NCBI RefSeq assembly: GCF_009905605.1 | Contig: NZ_JAAAKZ010000008.1 | Coordinates: 124,001-188,000, forward strand | Length of the DNA: 64,000 nt | From: Runella sp. CRIBMP | Lineage (GTDB): Bacteria; Bacteroidota; Bacteroidia; Cytophagales; Spirosomataceae | Direction of reading: 5' to 3' | In this document: positions 35,504 to 44,523 of the stretch, piece by piece | How the letters are laid out: the number at the start of each line of letters is the position of its first letter | Position numbering within the stretch: position 1 is the stretch's first letter | The notes under the pieces: model-generated | Seen by the model: only the letters and a program-made list of their open reading frames with translations | Told to the model about the DNA's origin: nothing | Database searches by the model: none | Position numbers and translations under genes: made by a program

Positions 35504-36967
35504 TCAGGAGATTGAATGCTTGACAGAATAAAAGCTGACAAAGCCAAACCCTACGGCCAGCATAGCATGAAGTACGACCATCTGGTAAGAATGCCAATAA
35601 AACCCAAGACCTACTGCTGCCGCGAAGTAAACCGCCAGTAGAAGTTCAGCAATTGTGAGCCAGTTAAGGCTTTTGACAAGGTAGTTTTTTCGTTGCCAGC
35701 CATCTTTTTGTTGAACAATCCCCCACTTTGGTGTACGAATAAAAGGGGTTTTTTTGCCGAAGTAGCCTTCCAGAGCGGCAATGGCATTGTGCAGTGAGAG
35801 CCCCATAATGACGGTTAGAAAAAAGGGTAATTGCCACACAAACTGCCCGAAGGTCTTGTGACGGTAATGCGTGGTGCCGTAAAAGCCCAAGAGCATCAAG
35901 AAACTCAGCTGAAATATTCTAAAAATACCAAACAGATAATCGTATTTGGGTTCAAAAGCCGTAATCGCCAAAATGGGGACACTCAGCAGAGCCATGACGA
36001 AGACCGCCAAAAAAACGCCGCTGTTGAGCAGGTGAAACGCCGCGTAAACTTTCGTCGAAAACTTTACGGTAGTGCTTTGTAATACTTTTTTGAGGTTTTT
36101 GCGGGCGCATTCGGCCGCGCCTTTCATCCAGCGGTATTGCTGAGATTTGAGGGCGGGCATGGTGGCAGGAAGTTCGGCAGGTGTTTCTACGTTTTCGAGG
36201 TAGACAAATTGCCAGCCACGCAATTGGGCGCGGTAACTTAAATCAAGGTCTTCGGTGAGGGTTTGGGCCGACCAACCGCCAGCATCCACAATACAGCTTT
36301 TGCGCCATACGCCCGCCGTTCCGTTAAAATTGATGAAATGCCCAGCCGCATTGCGTCCTCCTTGCTCCACAATAAAATGCCCGTCTAGCCCGAATGCCTG
36401 CAATTGAGTGATGAGCGAATACGATTCATTGAGGTGCACCCAGCGCGTTTGGACTACTCCAACGGGCGCGTTCTCAAAATGCGGAATGGTGGTTGTCAGG
36501 AAATCAGGATGGGGAATAAAGTCGGCGTCAAAAATGGCGATGAATTCGCCCTTGGCTGCGGTAAGCCCGTAAGCCAACGCGCCTGCCTTGAATCCATCAC
36601 GGCTGCTGCGTCGAATATGTTGAATATCAAATCCTTGTGCCTTATAGAGACGTACTTTTTGGGCAATTATGGAGACGGTCTCGTCGGTGGAGTCATCCAA
36701 CACTTGAATTTCGAGACGATTTTTGGGATACTCAAAAAGACAGACAGCGTCGATGAGTCGTTCTACTACGTATAGTTCATTGTAGATGGGAAGCTGAACG
36801 GTAACCAGCGGAAATTCGAAGGACAAAGGTGTGATGTTGGATGCTGGATTTCCGTTTTCTATTCTCTTCTTTTTCCAATAATTCCATACCAGACTCAATT
36901 GCGCACAGCTGTACGAAAATAAAATGAGCGTAGGAACCAAGTATAGTATGATAACAATAACTTCCAT
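35504..36967 (-). CDS. Family 2 glycosyltransferase, cellulose synthase-like membrane enzyme
   Basis: An N-terminal membrane segment is followed by the GT2 catalytic domain. L-D-D-S-T-D-E-T lies near residue 90, D-A-D in I-F-D-A-D-F-I-P near 142, T-E-D-L-D-L near 239 and the processive motif Q-Q-Y-R-W near 275. Four or so membrane helices follow. These D, D-x-D, E-D and Q-x-x-R-W residues mark CESA/HAS-like polymerising enzymes. It is the distal gene of a leftward group with a thioesterase and a GT4 glycosyltransferase, so a role in an exopolysaccharide or glycolipid is likely. Confidence 0.9.
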   Translation of the reverse strand: MEVIVIILYLVPTLILFSYSCAQLSLVWNYWKKKRIENGNPASNITPLSFEFPLVTVQLPIYNELYVVERLIDAVCLFEYPKNRLEIQVLDDSTDETVSIIAQKVRLYKAQGFDIQHIRRSSRDGFKAGALAYGLTAAKGEFIAIFDADFIPHPDFLTTTIPHFENAPVGVVQTRWVHLNESYSLITQLQAFGLDGHFIVEQGGRNAAGHFINFNGTAGVWRKSCIVDAGGWSAQTLTEDLDLSYRAQLRGWQFVYLENVETPAELPATMPALKSQQYRWMKGAAECARKNLKKVLQSTTVKFSTKVYAAFHLLNSGVFLAVFVMALLSVPILAITAFEPKYDYLFGIFRIFQLSFLMLLGFYGTTHYRHKTFGQFVWQLPFFLTVIMGLSLHNAIAALEGYFGKKTPFIRTPKWGIVQQKDGWQRKNYLVKSLNWLTIAELLLAVYFAAAVGLGFYWHSYQMVVLHAMLAVGFGFVSFYSVKHSIS

Positions 36968-37003
36968 AAAATCTAACCACTAACCACGCGTCGGTTTTCC
37001 CGA

Positions 37004-37453
37004 CTAAAACGGAAGTTTAACGCCCGTTTGAATCATATTGGTACTGCATTTGGCTACTATTTTGCCCTCTAAATTACTGATTCTGGCTTCGCAATGAATC
37101 ACGTTTTTGCCCGCACGAACCACATGCGCGTGTGCAGTTAGAACATCGCCGATGCGGGCTGCGTTCAAAAAATCACAATTAAGGTTGACCGAAGTGTAGC
37201 CGTACTCGCGGCCCAGTCCAAATACCATCATGCCCACGAGATCGTCCATAATGGCGGCGGCGGCTCCGCCGTGAAGCGTGCCGAGGGGATTCGTCATGTC
37301 TTGTCGTACGGTTACTTCAACGGTCATGGTGCCGTGTTGGACGTCTTTTAGTGTGCCGTTGAGCCAACGCCCTAGCGGCGAAGGACTTTGAATTAAACTA
37401 TTGCCTATCTGTGAACGAAAAAAGTCTAAACGTGGATTGGTTTCGGTGCTCAT
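37004..37453 (-). CDS. PaaI family thioesterase (hotdog fold)
   Basis: The start at 37453 (M-S-T-E-T-N-P) is preferred to one 11 codons upstream. The hotdog domain shows N-P-L-G-T-L-H-G-G-A-A-A-A-I-M-D-D, the typical HGG helix of PaaI-type acyl-CoA thioesterases, and V-R-A-G-K-N-V-I-H-C-E. It probably hydrolyses small or aromatic acyl-CoA esters in the cytoplasm. It lies between two glycosyltransferase genes, with 42 and 36 base gaps, which is probably incidental to function. Confidence 0.9.
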   Translation of the reverse strand: MSTETNPRLDFFRSQIGNSLIQSPSPLGRWLNGTLKDVQHGTMTVEVTVRQDMTNPLGTLHGGAAAAIMDDLVGMMVFGLGREYGYTSVNLNCDFLNAARIGDVLTAHAHVVRAGKNVIHCEARISNLEGKIVAKCSTNMIQTGVKLPF

Positions 37454-37495
37454 TTGTTTCTTGATTTTCAGAGAATTGGGGCGCAAATATAGGCA

Positions 37496-38725
37496 TTAGA
37501 CCTGAGATAAATACCCAACATATTTGCTGGCCAAAAGGGCGCGGTCAAAATTTTCTTTTGCGTAGCGATAGCCGTTTAGGCCGTGTTGACCGACCAAGTC
37601 AGGATTTGCCAGATACATACGGATTTTCTGGGCAAAATCAACGTGATTTTCGGGTTCGACATACACACCTGCCTGTGCTTCTTCCACCAATTGGCGCGAA
37701 ACCCCGTCGATTGCCATCAAAATAGGCTTTTTACACGCCATATAATCAAACGTCTTGTTGGAATAAACGGTTTTGAAGGTATCCACTTTTTTGAGCACCG
37801 ACGCCCCCGCATCGGAGGCCAAAATGTAATTAAATACTTCTTTTTTGGGTACAGAATTGATAAAACGGACATTAGAAAGTTGTCGCCGTTGGGCTTCGGC
37901 TATCAGGTCTTTTTTCATCATACCGTCGCCAATGAGCAAGAACAAAACGTTGGTGTCTTTGAGCAACTCGGCCGTATCCAACACCTGTACCAAATGATTG
38001 GCTACGCCGTGTGCTCCGACGTAGGTCACGACAAACCTCCCTGTCAAGTCGTGCTCTTTTCTGAATTGGGCAACGTCGAATGAAGTCAATAATTCATCCG
38101 AAAGAGAAAAGTCGGCGGCGTTTGGGATGAAGATAATTTTGGAAGAAGGAACTCCTTTTTTTGCTAGTAATTTTTCCCGAAAAGCAGGTGTCAATACGTT
38201 GATTAATTTGGCTTTACGGTAGACGAATTTCTCAAACCAATAGGCAAATTTGATTAAAATACCGCTCGTAAGCACGCCCGTGTCAATGGCCGATTCGGGC
38301 CAAAGGTCGCGGATTTCAAACACAAAGGGGGTGCGTTTCAATACCGAAAGTACGTAGGCCGTAATACCCACAAAGAGGGGAGGAGATGTAACAACAATGA
38401 CATCATAGTTGCCTTTGGCGTACCAGATACCGCCCCAAATGCTCGAAAAAGTAAAGGAGAAGTAGGCCCAAAGACGACCGAAAAAACTCTTGTTGTAGGA
38501 CTCGGATACGTGGCAACGAATAACCTGCACCCCGTCTTGATTGGTTTCGGGAAGAAAGTATTTTCGGTGGTATTTGGCAGGACGATGCCCCATGTAATGC
38601 ACCATGCCTGCCAGCACGGTTACTTGATGCCCCTCCGACTGCCAAAAGCGGCTCATTTCGTTCCAACGCGACCCGCCGCCGTCGTTGTCTTCCAAAAAAT
38701 ATTGATGTATCAGTAAAATTTTCAT
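37496..38725 (-). CDS. Family 4 glycosyltransferase (WbuB-like)
   Basis: The protein has a GT-B fold. The N-terminal half contains H-Q-Y-F-L-E-D-N-D-G-G-G-S-R and a membrane-associated hydrophobic segment near residues 110-140 (L-F-V-G-I-T-A-Y-V-L). The C-terminal nucleotide-sugar half has L-I-G-D-G-M-M-K and E-x7-E-like G-V-Y-V-E-P-E-N. WbuB-like enzymes add N-acetylhexosamines in O-antigen or capsule synthesis. It starts a leftward transcript that is divergent from an FAD oxidoreductase gene. Confidence 0.9.
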   Translation of the reverse strand: MKILLIHQYFLEDNDGGGSRWNEMSRFWQSEGHQVTVLAGMVHYMGHRPAKYHRKYFLPETNQDGVQVIRCHVSESYNKSFFGRLWAYFSFTFSSIWGGIWYAKGNYDVIVVTSPPLFVGITAYVLSVLKRTPFVFEIRDLWPESAIDTGVLTSGILIKFAYWFEKFVYRKAKLINVLTPAFREKLLAKKGVPSSKIIFIPNAADFSLSDELLTSFDVAQFRKEHDLTGRFVVTYVGAHGVANHLVQVLDTAELLKDTNVLFLLIGDGMMKKDLIAEAQRRQLSNVRFINSVPKKEVFNYILASDAGASVLKKVDTFKTVYSNKTFDYMACKKPILMAIDGVSRQLVEEAQAGVYVEPENHVDFAQKIRMYLANPDLVGQHGLNGYRYAKENFDRALLASKYVGYLSQV

Positions 38726-38775
38726 AGGTGACGCGAAGATAATCAGCCCGCTAGGTTTTTGGCTATCAATTTTAA

Positions 38776-38783
38776 TACATTTG
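38776..38783 (+). promoter_or_regulatory. Putative -7 element of the FAD oxidoreductase gene
   Basis: TACATTTG is an exact match to the Bacteroidota TAnnTTTG element, 27 bases before the start codon in the divergent gap. A TTG triplet lies upstream, but its spacing is short of the ideal. Confidence 0.35.
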
Positions 38784-38810
38784 CATTTCTCAACCCTTTT
38801 TTAGCCTCTT

Positions 38811-40004
38811 ATGTCGACCCAACCGACTTTTGCACCTAAAACTGTACAGGAAATCAGGCCTTCGCGTCGAGGTCCATTGTTGGATACTGGCTCTCACATT
38901 GCGGTGGTGGGAGCGGGTGCTTTTGGCGGCTGGACGGCCCTCTGGCTGCTTTGGTCGGGTTTTCGCGTTACGTTGATTGATGCTTGGGGCCCAGGGAACT
39001 CCCGCGCCAGTTCGGGCGATGAAACACGGGTTATTCGCTCTACTTACGGAGCCAACGAAACCTACTTTAACCTCAACGTGCGTGCGATTTCGCTTTGGCG
39101 TGAACAGCAGCAACGTTGGAATAAGTCGTTGTTTTTTAATTCGGGGGTACTTTGGTTTTGCTACGATGATGCGCCCGAAATGATTAAGGCAACGCAGCCT
39201 TTTATGAAAAAACACGGGATGGAATACGCATATTTTACGCCCCAAGAAGCCGCAAAACGTTATCCTCATATTAATACTAATGATCTGAATCACTTGGTTT
39301 TAGACCCCTATGGCGGGTATCTCAAAGCGCGCGAGAGTTGTCAGGTGGTCAATGAGGTTTTTGTACGGGGTGGAGGAACGTACCTCAATAAATTTGCTAA
39401 ACCTAATCCGTTGGCCAATGGGCGACTCGAATCATTGGCCCTTTCTGACGGAACGGAGTTGGAAGCCGATGCCTACCTTTTTGCGTGCGGACCGTGGTTG
39501 GGCAAATTGTTTCCCGAAATTTTAGGTGAAATCATTACTTGCACCAAACAGGAGGCCTACTACTTGGGCGTTCCTGCGGGATATACCCACCTTTTTGACT
39601 CTATGCCTGCGTGGATTGACCTAGACGGGGAAGATTTTTATTATGGTATTCCGGGCAATGCGTATCGAGGATTCAAGATAGGGGTGGATAAACGGGGCGG
39701 AACATTTGACCCAACTTCCGGAGAACGAATTTTTAATGAAAGTGTATTGGCAAAAGCGCGGTCATTCATGGCCCATCGTTTTCCAGCTTTAGAAAACGCG
39801 CCGTTGGTCGAGAGCCGCGTTTGTCCCTACGAAAATTCGCCAGATGGCAATTTTATCTTGGACACGCACCCCGACGCCGACAATTGCTGGTTTTTGGGCG
39901 GTGGTTCGGGGCACGGGTTCAAACATGGGCCCGCATTGGGTGAATTGGCCGCCGAAGTTATCAGCGGTAAACGCGATTTGGAAGAATTATTTAGAATGAG
40001 GTAG
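38811..40004 (+). CDS. FAD-dependent oxidoreductase, monomeric sarcosine oxidase-like (DAO family)
   Basis: The FAD-binding Rossmann motif V-V-G-A-G-A-F-G-G lies near residues 28-36. G-D-E-T-R-V-I-R near residue 70 and the C-terminal G-G-G-S-G-H-G-F-K-H match the DAO/MSOX group. Members oxidise secondary amines such as sarcosine, N-methylamino acids or pipecolate and form hydrogen peroxide. The roughly 25 residues before the FAD motif are unusual but not a signal peptide. The guanine deaminase gene follows after seven bases, so they are probably co-transcribed. Confidence 0.88.
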   Translation: MSTQPTFAPKTVQEIRPSRRGPLLDTGSHIAVVGAGAFGGWTALWLLWSGFRVTLIDAWGPGNSRASSGDETRVIRSTYGANETYFNLNVRAISLWREQQQRWNKSLFFNSGVLWFCYDDAPEMIKATQPFMKKHGMEYAYFTPQEAAKRYPHINTNDLNHLVLDPYGGYLKARESCQVVNEVFVRGGGTYLNKFAKPNPLANGRLESLALSDGTELEADAYLFACGPWLGKLFPEILGEIITCTKQEAYYLGVPAGYTHLFDSMPAWIDLDGEDFYYGIPGNAYRGFKIGVDKRGGTFDPTSGERIFNESVLAKARSFMAHRFPALENAPLVESRVCPYENSPDGNFILDTHPDADNCWFLGGGSGHGFKHGPALGELAAEVISGKRDLEELFRMR

Positions 40005-40011
40005 AAAAACA

Positions 40012-40485
40012 ATGAACGAACATCATAAATGGATGCGTCGGGCCATTGAAGTGGCACGCGCGGGAATGGAAAGCGGTAAGGGTGGGCCTTTCGGGGCGGT
40101 GATTGTCCGCAATGGAGAATTGGTGGCCGAAGGCTGTAATCAGGTCACGTCTACCAACGACCCGACCGCTCACGCCGAAGTCACGGCGATTCGGGTGGCG
40201 TGTCAAAAAGTAGGAGATTTTAAGTTAGACGATTGTATTATTTATACCTCTTGTGAGCCGTGCCCCATGTGTTTGGGGGCCATCTATTGGGCGGGCATCA
40301 AGAAAATTTACTACGCTTGCACCAAAGAAGATGCCGCCAACGCTCATTTCAACGATGCGTTTATTTATCGGGAATTGGATACGCCCAAATCAGAGCGGCA
40401 ACTTCCGATAGAATGCTGCCTACGCGAAGAAGCCCTGAAAGTGTTTGAGGCTTGGCGAGTTAAGCAGGATAAAATTGCGTACTGA
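40012..40485 (+). CDS. guaD: Guanine deaminase (cytidine deaminase-like fold)
   Basis: The zinc-deaminase motifs are H54-A-E56 and P-C84-P-M-C87. The long matches G-G-P-F-G-A-V-I-V and T-S-N-D-P-T-A-H-A-E-V type (here T-S-T-N-D-P-T-A-H-A-E-V), D-D-C-I-I-Y-T-S-C-E-P-C and the family's domain-swapped C-terminus resemble Bacillus-type GuaD at the same length of about 157. It would turn guanine into xanthine. It is less like TadA, which has different flanking motifs. Confidence 0.9.
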   Translation: MNEHHKWMRRAIEVARAGMESGKGGPFGAVIVRNGELVAEGCNQVTSTNDPTAHAEVTAIRVACQKVGDFKLDDCIIYTSCEPCPMCLGAIYWAGIKKIYYACTKEDAANAHFNDAFIYRELDTPKSERQLPIECCLREEALKVFEAWRVKQDKIAY

Positions 40486-40490
40486 TGTTT

Positions 40491-40562
40491 TTTCACGCAG
40501 AGTCGCTAAGGAGTAGTGCTTTTCCTGACACGTCTTTGCTCCTCTGCGACTCTGAGTGAGAA
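40491..40562. repeat. 72-bp palindromic repeat, ACGCAGAG type (empty copy)
   Basis: The left arm TTTCACGCAGAGTCGC and right arm GCGACTCTGAGTGAGAA are near complements, with AAGGAG and CTCC pairing inside. The pattern is the same family as at 32789-32850 but without an inserted gene. It lies between convergent genes and may terminate both. Confidence 0.8.
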
Positions 40563-40568
40563 ACTCCG

Positions 40569-41198
40569 CTAAAAATTAAGCGGGTCGAGATTTTTGAAGT
40601 GACCGTTGAGCTTGATGCGCTCTTTGGTTTTTTCCATTTCAGCCATGACAGGGATGACCTTATTGAGATGGCGCAGCAAAAAACGTTGGCGCTCAGTTTC
40701 GGAATCAATCGTTAAAACCTGATATTCTTCCTCCTGCGAAAGCCCCACTTTGTGCGCTACCTGATACGAAAAAGGAGAGATGGCACTGTCAAAATCAACC
40801 TGTGTTTGGAGAATGGTATACAGACGGTCGAGTTGCAATAAAAGCTCGGAAATCACCCCTTCCGATGATTCGGTCTCTTCCACAAACGTAACTTTACCGC
40901 CCGAATACAGTTTATCGGGAACGGGATTTTGGAATGTCAACACACGAAATGCCCGTATTCCTTTGGTTTTGATGTCCATTCGCCCGTCGTCGTAGCGTTT
41001 AGAGACGTTCACAATCTTCATTTCGGTGCCGTAGCCAGGCAACTTATTGTTGATGAATGCGGGAATCCCAAACGTTTTTCGTTCGTCGATGCACTCATTT
41101 ATTAATTGCTGATACCGGGGCTCAAAAATATGCAAATTGAGGTTTTCGGTAGGATATGCTACCAGATTTAAAGGGAAAAAAGGGAGAAAACTTTCCAT
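40569..41198 (-). CDS. LON substrate-binding (N-terminal) domain protein
   Basis: The 209-residue protein starts with F-L-P-F-F-P-L-N-L-V-A-Y-P and has I-F-E-P-R-Y-Q-Q-L-I near residue 25, the characteristic beginning of the LON substrate-binding domain. No AAA+ or protease domain follows, so it is a stand-alone LON-SB protein as in many bacteria. Its function is unknown beyond probable protein binding. It is the last gene of a leftward group behind gldH and a flippase gene. Confidence 0.9.
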   Translation of the reverse strand: MESFLPFFPLNLVAYPTENLNLHIFEPRYQQLINECIDERKTFGIPAFINNKLPGYGTEMKIVNVSKRYDDGRMDIKTKGIRAFRVLTFQNPVPDKLYSGGKVTFVEETESSEGVISELLLQLDRLYTILQTQVDFDSAISPFSYQVAHKVGLSQEEEYQVLTIDSETERQRFLLRHLNKVIPVMAEMEKTKERIKLNGHFKNLDPLNF

Positions 41199-41262
41199 AC
41201 GTGTAAGTCCTCAGCAGTGAGGAGCGAATAACGAGCAACCAAAGGCGTGATTTTGCTTCTGA

Positions 41263-41772
41263 TTACTTCGGATTAATAACTTCTTTTTCAACGCTTATGC
41301 CCATGCTCAGAATTTCGGGTAGCGGGTCCTGACGCATGTATTGGCGGATTTTGAACGTATATTTTCCTTTGCGCGGAAAACGATAGCTTTTGAGGGCCAG
41401 TACTTTATGGTCAAATAAGTCTCCCAATCCATCGCCCAAAGGTTTACCGCTTTTTTCGTCCATCAAAATTAATTCATTCAACGCTTCGTTAACGATTTTG
41501 TTTTTGTCGTTGAGCAAAAAACGCTTTACATAGAGGTTATAGTAGGGGTACGCAATGCTGTTGCGCACCAGATAATACACGTTGTAAGTTTGTGTCGTAT
41601 CGGTGATTTCAAAGGTAAACGCAGGCTCGTTTTTGACGTACCATTTCCCGTCTTCGATGTCTTCGTGGTCTTTATAGACCGAATTAGAATCACAGCTTCC
41701 GGCAAGGAGAAACAGGGAGAAAAGCAATAAATACGTAGACGTTTTTGCGGCAAGGCGGTGAAACAAATCCAT
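41263..41772 (-). CDS. gldH: Gliding motility lipoprotein GldH
   Basis: A lipoprotein signal ends in L-A-G-S-C-D. The domain has W-Y-V-K-N-E-P-A-F-T-F-E-I and D-G-L-G-D-L-F-D-H-K near residue 116, typical for GldH. GldH is required for gliding and type IX secretion in Flavobacterium, although its exact role is unclear. The 169-residue length fits. It lies between the LON-domain and flippase genes on the same strand. Confidence 0.88.
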   Translation of the reverse strand: MDLFHRLAAKTSTYLLLFSLFLLAGSCDSNSVYKDHEDIEDGKWYVKNEPAFTFEITDTTQTYNVYYLVRNSIAYPYYNLYVKRFLLNDKNKIVNEALNELILMDEKSGKPLGDGLGDLFDHKVLALKSYRFPRKGKYTFKIRQYMRQDPLPEILSMGISVEKEVINPK

Positions 41773-41795
41773 AGTGTCGGGTACTGGTTAAAAAA

Positions 41796-43319
41796 TTATC
41801 CTAAAATCTTAATTTTTCGGCGAATCTTCAAAGGTATGGAATCGCGCTCTACGACCAAAATTCCCAAAAAGTATACTAAACATAACGCTAGATGGTAGGC
41901 AAATGATACCCATACGTTGGAGATTGTTATCCACGAAGAAAGATAGACCAATACTGCCGCGCTACCGATGTAGCCCAATGCCGAGCCGAGTTGGTAGGGT
42001 ACGGGATAATATTTTTCACCCAGCCAATAACACATGGCACACATGACCACGCTCGAAGCCAAAAAAGCCCAGGCACAACCCATGTAACCCATGGTCGGAA
42101 TCAGTACAATATTGAGCACTACGGTCAGAATTGCACCTACAGTGGTAATCAACGTACCGAATTGAGTCTTATCGGTGAGCTTGAACCAAAAGGCCAAATT
42201 GTAATAAACGCCCAAAAACAGGTTGGCCAACAACAAAATCGGAACCACAGAAAGGCCCACGCGGTAGGCTTTGGACAACATATAATGTCCGATAATATCC
42301 ACGTTCAGACTGACGCCTACCCACAGTACTACACACACGATGACAAACCATTTCATGACCGAAGCCAGCAAATGGGGAGCATTTTTGTCTTCGGCCTGCG
42401 AGAAAAAGAACGGGTCGGCGGCGTATTTGAAGGATTGAACGGCCAAGGACATAAAAACCGATAATTTGTAACAACTGCCATAAATACCGAGGGCATCTTC
42501 TGACGTTAGATTTGGATAAAAGCCTGCGGGTAATAAATGACGTAAAAACCAACGGTCGGCCATTTGATTGACAGTACCTGCCAAGCCCAAAATCAGGATA
42601 GGATATGCATAGACCCACATTTCGTTGAAAAGTGGCCCTTTCCAAGTGATTTTAAAACCTTTAAATGTATCGCGAAGTAAAAACAGAAAACAAGCGTTGG
42701 CAATCAAATTGGCGATAAAAATATAACCTGGTCCGATTTCAGGACGGTACAAAAACGCCCCCAACGACTGCAATGATGGTAGGTATTTCCCCAACGCAAT
42801 GTCCCGACAAATCAGTAGAAAAAAGACATTGAGTAAGACGTTGATGATGATATTTATAATCTTAATTTTAACGAATTGTCTGGCCTTTTTCTCCAAACGT
42901 AAACGTGCAAACGGAATTGCAACAATGGCATCGATGGCTACTATGAGCGCTAAATAAATAATGTTGCTTGACTCGCCAGGGTAGTCTAGGGCCTCACTTA
43001 TTTGTGGAGCCAACACAATCAAAGCACCCGAAAAAACAATGCTCACCAACGCAATGGCCGTGAGGGATTGGTTAAAATAATCCTGTCGGTGCTCAGGGGA
43101 GCGGTTGGCAAAACGAAAAAAGGCCGTTTCCATGCCAAAGGTGTACACCACGTTGAACAGTGCTACCCAACTGTACAATTCAGTATTGGACGACAGCTCT
43201 CCCGGACGTAGAAAAACGTAGGTATGTAGCGGCACCAAAAACCAATAAATAACCCTGCCCAGTATGCTGCTTACCCCATAAAGTGCGGTTTCGCCGGCTA
43301 ATTTTTTAAGAACACTCAT
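41796..43319 (-). CDS. Polysaccharide flippase / lipopolysaccharide export protein of the MATE-like (Wzx) superfamily
   Basis: The 507-residue protein has 12 to 14 hydrophobic segments, with R-G-xx-S-like features near the N-terminus (L-Y-G-V-S-S-I-L-G-R) and A-D-R-W-F-L-R near residue 260. It moves lipid-linked glycans across the inner membrane. Family members are paired with polysaccharide synthesis genes; here it is near gldH, so a role in surface glycan needed for gliding cannot be excluded. Confidence 0.87.
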   Translation of the reverse strand: MSVLKKLAGETALYGVSSILGRVIYWFLVPLHTYVFLRPGELSSNTELYSWVALFNVVYTFGMETAFFRFANRSPEHRQDYFNQSLTAIALVSIVFSGALIVLAPQISEALDYPGESSNIIYLALIVAIDAIVAIPFARLRLEKKARQFVKIKIINIIINVLLNVFFLLICRDIALGKYLPSLQSLGAFLYRPEIGPGYIFIANLIANACFLFLLRDTFKGFKITWKGPLFNEMWVYAYPILILGLAGTVNQMADRWFLRHLLPAGFYPNLTSEDALGIYGSCYKLSVFMSLAVQSFKYAADPFFFSQAEDKNAPHLLASVMKWFVIVCVVLWVGVSLNVDIIGHYMLSKAYRVGLSVVPILLLANLFLGVYYNLAFWFKLTDKTQFGTLITTVGAILTVVLNIVLIPTMGYMGCAWAFLASSVVMCAMCYWLGEKYYPVPYQLGSALGYIGSAAVLVYLSSWITISNVWVSFAYHLALCLVYFLGILVVERDSIPLKIRRKIKILG

Positions 43320-43459
43320 GCGTTAAATTGATAATCGACGGTAAGTAATCCGTCATAAATCGAGAATCAAAGATAGAGGGCTTTTGCGGTGCGGAAAAAT
43401 GGATTTTAAATTTTTGCCCAATAAAAGGAACTCATCAATGCTTTATTGTGCTTAATTTT

Positions 43460-43503
43460 AAATCGCAAATGTAACTTTCAAATCGCAACTGCGGCAAATC
43501 GCC
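43460..43503 (+). promoter_or_regulatory. Direct repeats upstream of cysM
   Basis: AAATCGCAA occurs at 43460-43468 and 43480-43488, and a variant AAATCGCCC at 43495-43503. The first two copies are 20 bases apart, about two helical turns, just upstream of the cysM start at 43517. They could be an operator; no regulator is known. Confidence 0.35.
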
Positions 43504-43516
43504 CGCAATCTGATAT

Positions 43517-44389
43517 ATGCCAACTCTCTTAGATTTTGTCGGAAATACGCCTCTGGTGGAACTGACACGCATGAATCCCAATCCAAAAGTAAAAATATAC
43601 GGTAAACTGGAAGGGCATAACCCCGGCGGCAGTGTGAAAGACCGGGCCGCATACAGCATGATTAAAGGAGCGGTAGAGCGTGGAGAAATCAAACCTGGCA
43701 TGAAGCTAATTGAGGCCACGAGCGGCAATACGGGTATTGCATTGGCGATGATTGCACGCTTGTATGGCATTGAAATTGAATTGTCTATGCCCAAAAACTC
43801 AACGCGTGAGCGTGTGTTGACAATGGAAGCGTTTGGTGCTACGGTGACATTGACGGAAACCATCGAATCAGCCCGCGATTATGCCGACGAGAAAGTAGCC
43901 GAAGGTGGGTACCTTATGCTTAATCAATTTGCGAATCCTGACAATTATCTGGCACACTACCGCACTACTGGGCCCGAAATCTGGCGGGATACCGAGGGAC
44001 AAATAACGCATTTTGTGTCGTCGATGGGAACGACGGGTACCATCATGGGCACGTCCATGTATTTGAAAGAGCAAAATCCAAACGTGCAAATTGTGGGCTG
44101 CCAACCCACCGACGGCTCCAGTATTCCGGGCATTCGGAAGTGGCCAATTGAGTATTTGCCCAAGATTTTTGACCCTTCGCGGGTGGATAGAGTGATGGAA
44201 GTATCGCAGGCTGAAGCCACGCAACGGGCGCGTGAGTTGGCCCGTACCGAAGGGATTTTTTCGGGTATGAGCAGCGGCGGCGCGGCTCACTCGGCCCTTC
44301 AGTTGGCGCAGGAGCTGGAAGAGGGTGTCATTGTCTTCATCGTCTGCGACCGAGGCGACCGGTACCTGTCCAGTGAATTGTTTGGATAA
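43517..44389 (+). CDS. cysM: Cysteine synthase B (O-acetylserine sulfhydrylase, CysM type)
   Basis: The PLP lysine is K41 in N-P-G-G-S-V-K-D-R, and the phosphate and substrate loop T-S-G-N-T-G-I-A lies at 68-75. S-S-M-G-T-T-G-T near residue 173 is the phosphate-binding glycine loop. The family makes cysteine from O-acetylserine and sulfide, and CysM can also use thiosulfate. The 290-residue length and the sequence before the stop favour CysM over CysK. A long inverted repeat follows. Confidence 0.93.
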   Translation: MPTLLDFVGNTPLVELTRMNPNPKVKIYGKLEGHNPGGSVKDRAAYSMIKGAVERGEIKPGMKLIEATSGNTGIALAMIARLYGIEIELSMPKNSTRERVLTMEAFGATVTLTETIESARDYADEKVAEGGYLMLNQFANPDNYLAHYRTTGPEIWRDTEGQITHFVSSMGTTGTIMGTSMYLKEQNPNVQIVGCQPTDGSSIPGIRKWPIEYLPKIFDPSRVDRVMEVSQAEATQRARELARTEGIFSGMSSGGAAHSALQLAQELEEGVIVFIVCDRGDRYLSSELFG

Positions 44390-44390
44390 A

Positions 44391-44500
44391 GCAGTCGCGT
44401 GGCTCTGCCGCTTGACCCTTATCATGAGGCCTCTGGCCATAGTCATCTGTATGGCCAGAGGCCTCATGATAGTCGTCACGCGCGGGACGCGAGCGACTGC
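44391..44500. repeat. 110-bp near-perfect palindrome between convergent genes
   Basis: The centre is between 44445 and 44446. Perfect 21-bp arms run 44421-44441 and 44450-44470 around an eight-base loop, and exact GCAGTCGC/GCGACTGC ends at 44391-44398 and 44493-44500 share the same centre. The region between is about 60 percent complementary. It could be a bidirectional terminator for cysM and the leftward operon, or a cruciform-forming repeat. Confidence 0.88.
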
Positions 44501-44523
44501 GGTGTCTGCGCGACTGTGAGTAC

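Noticed and set aside
41991-42464. 157-codon frame antisense to the flippase gene
   Set aside because: Its His- and Gln-rich composition is what hydrophobic codons give when read on the other strand; no domain is visible.
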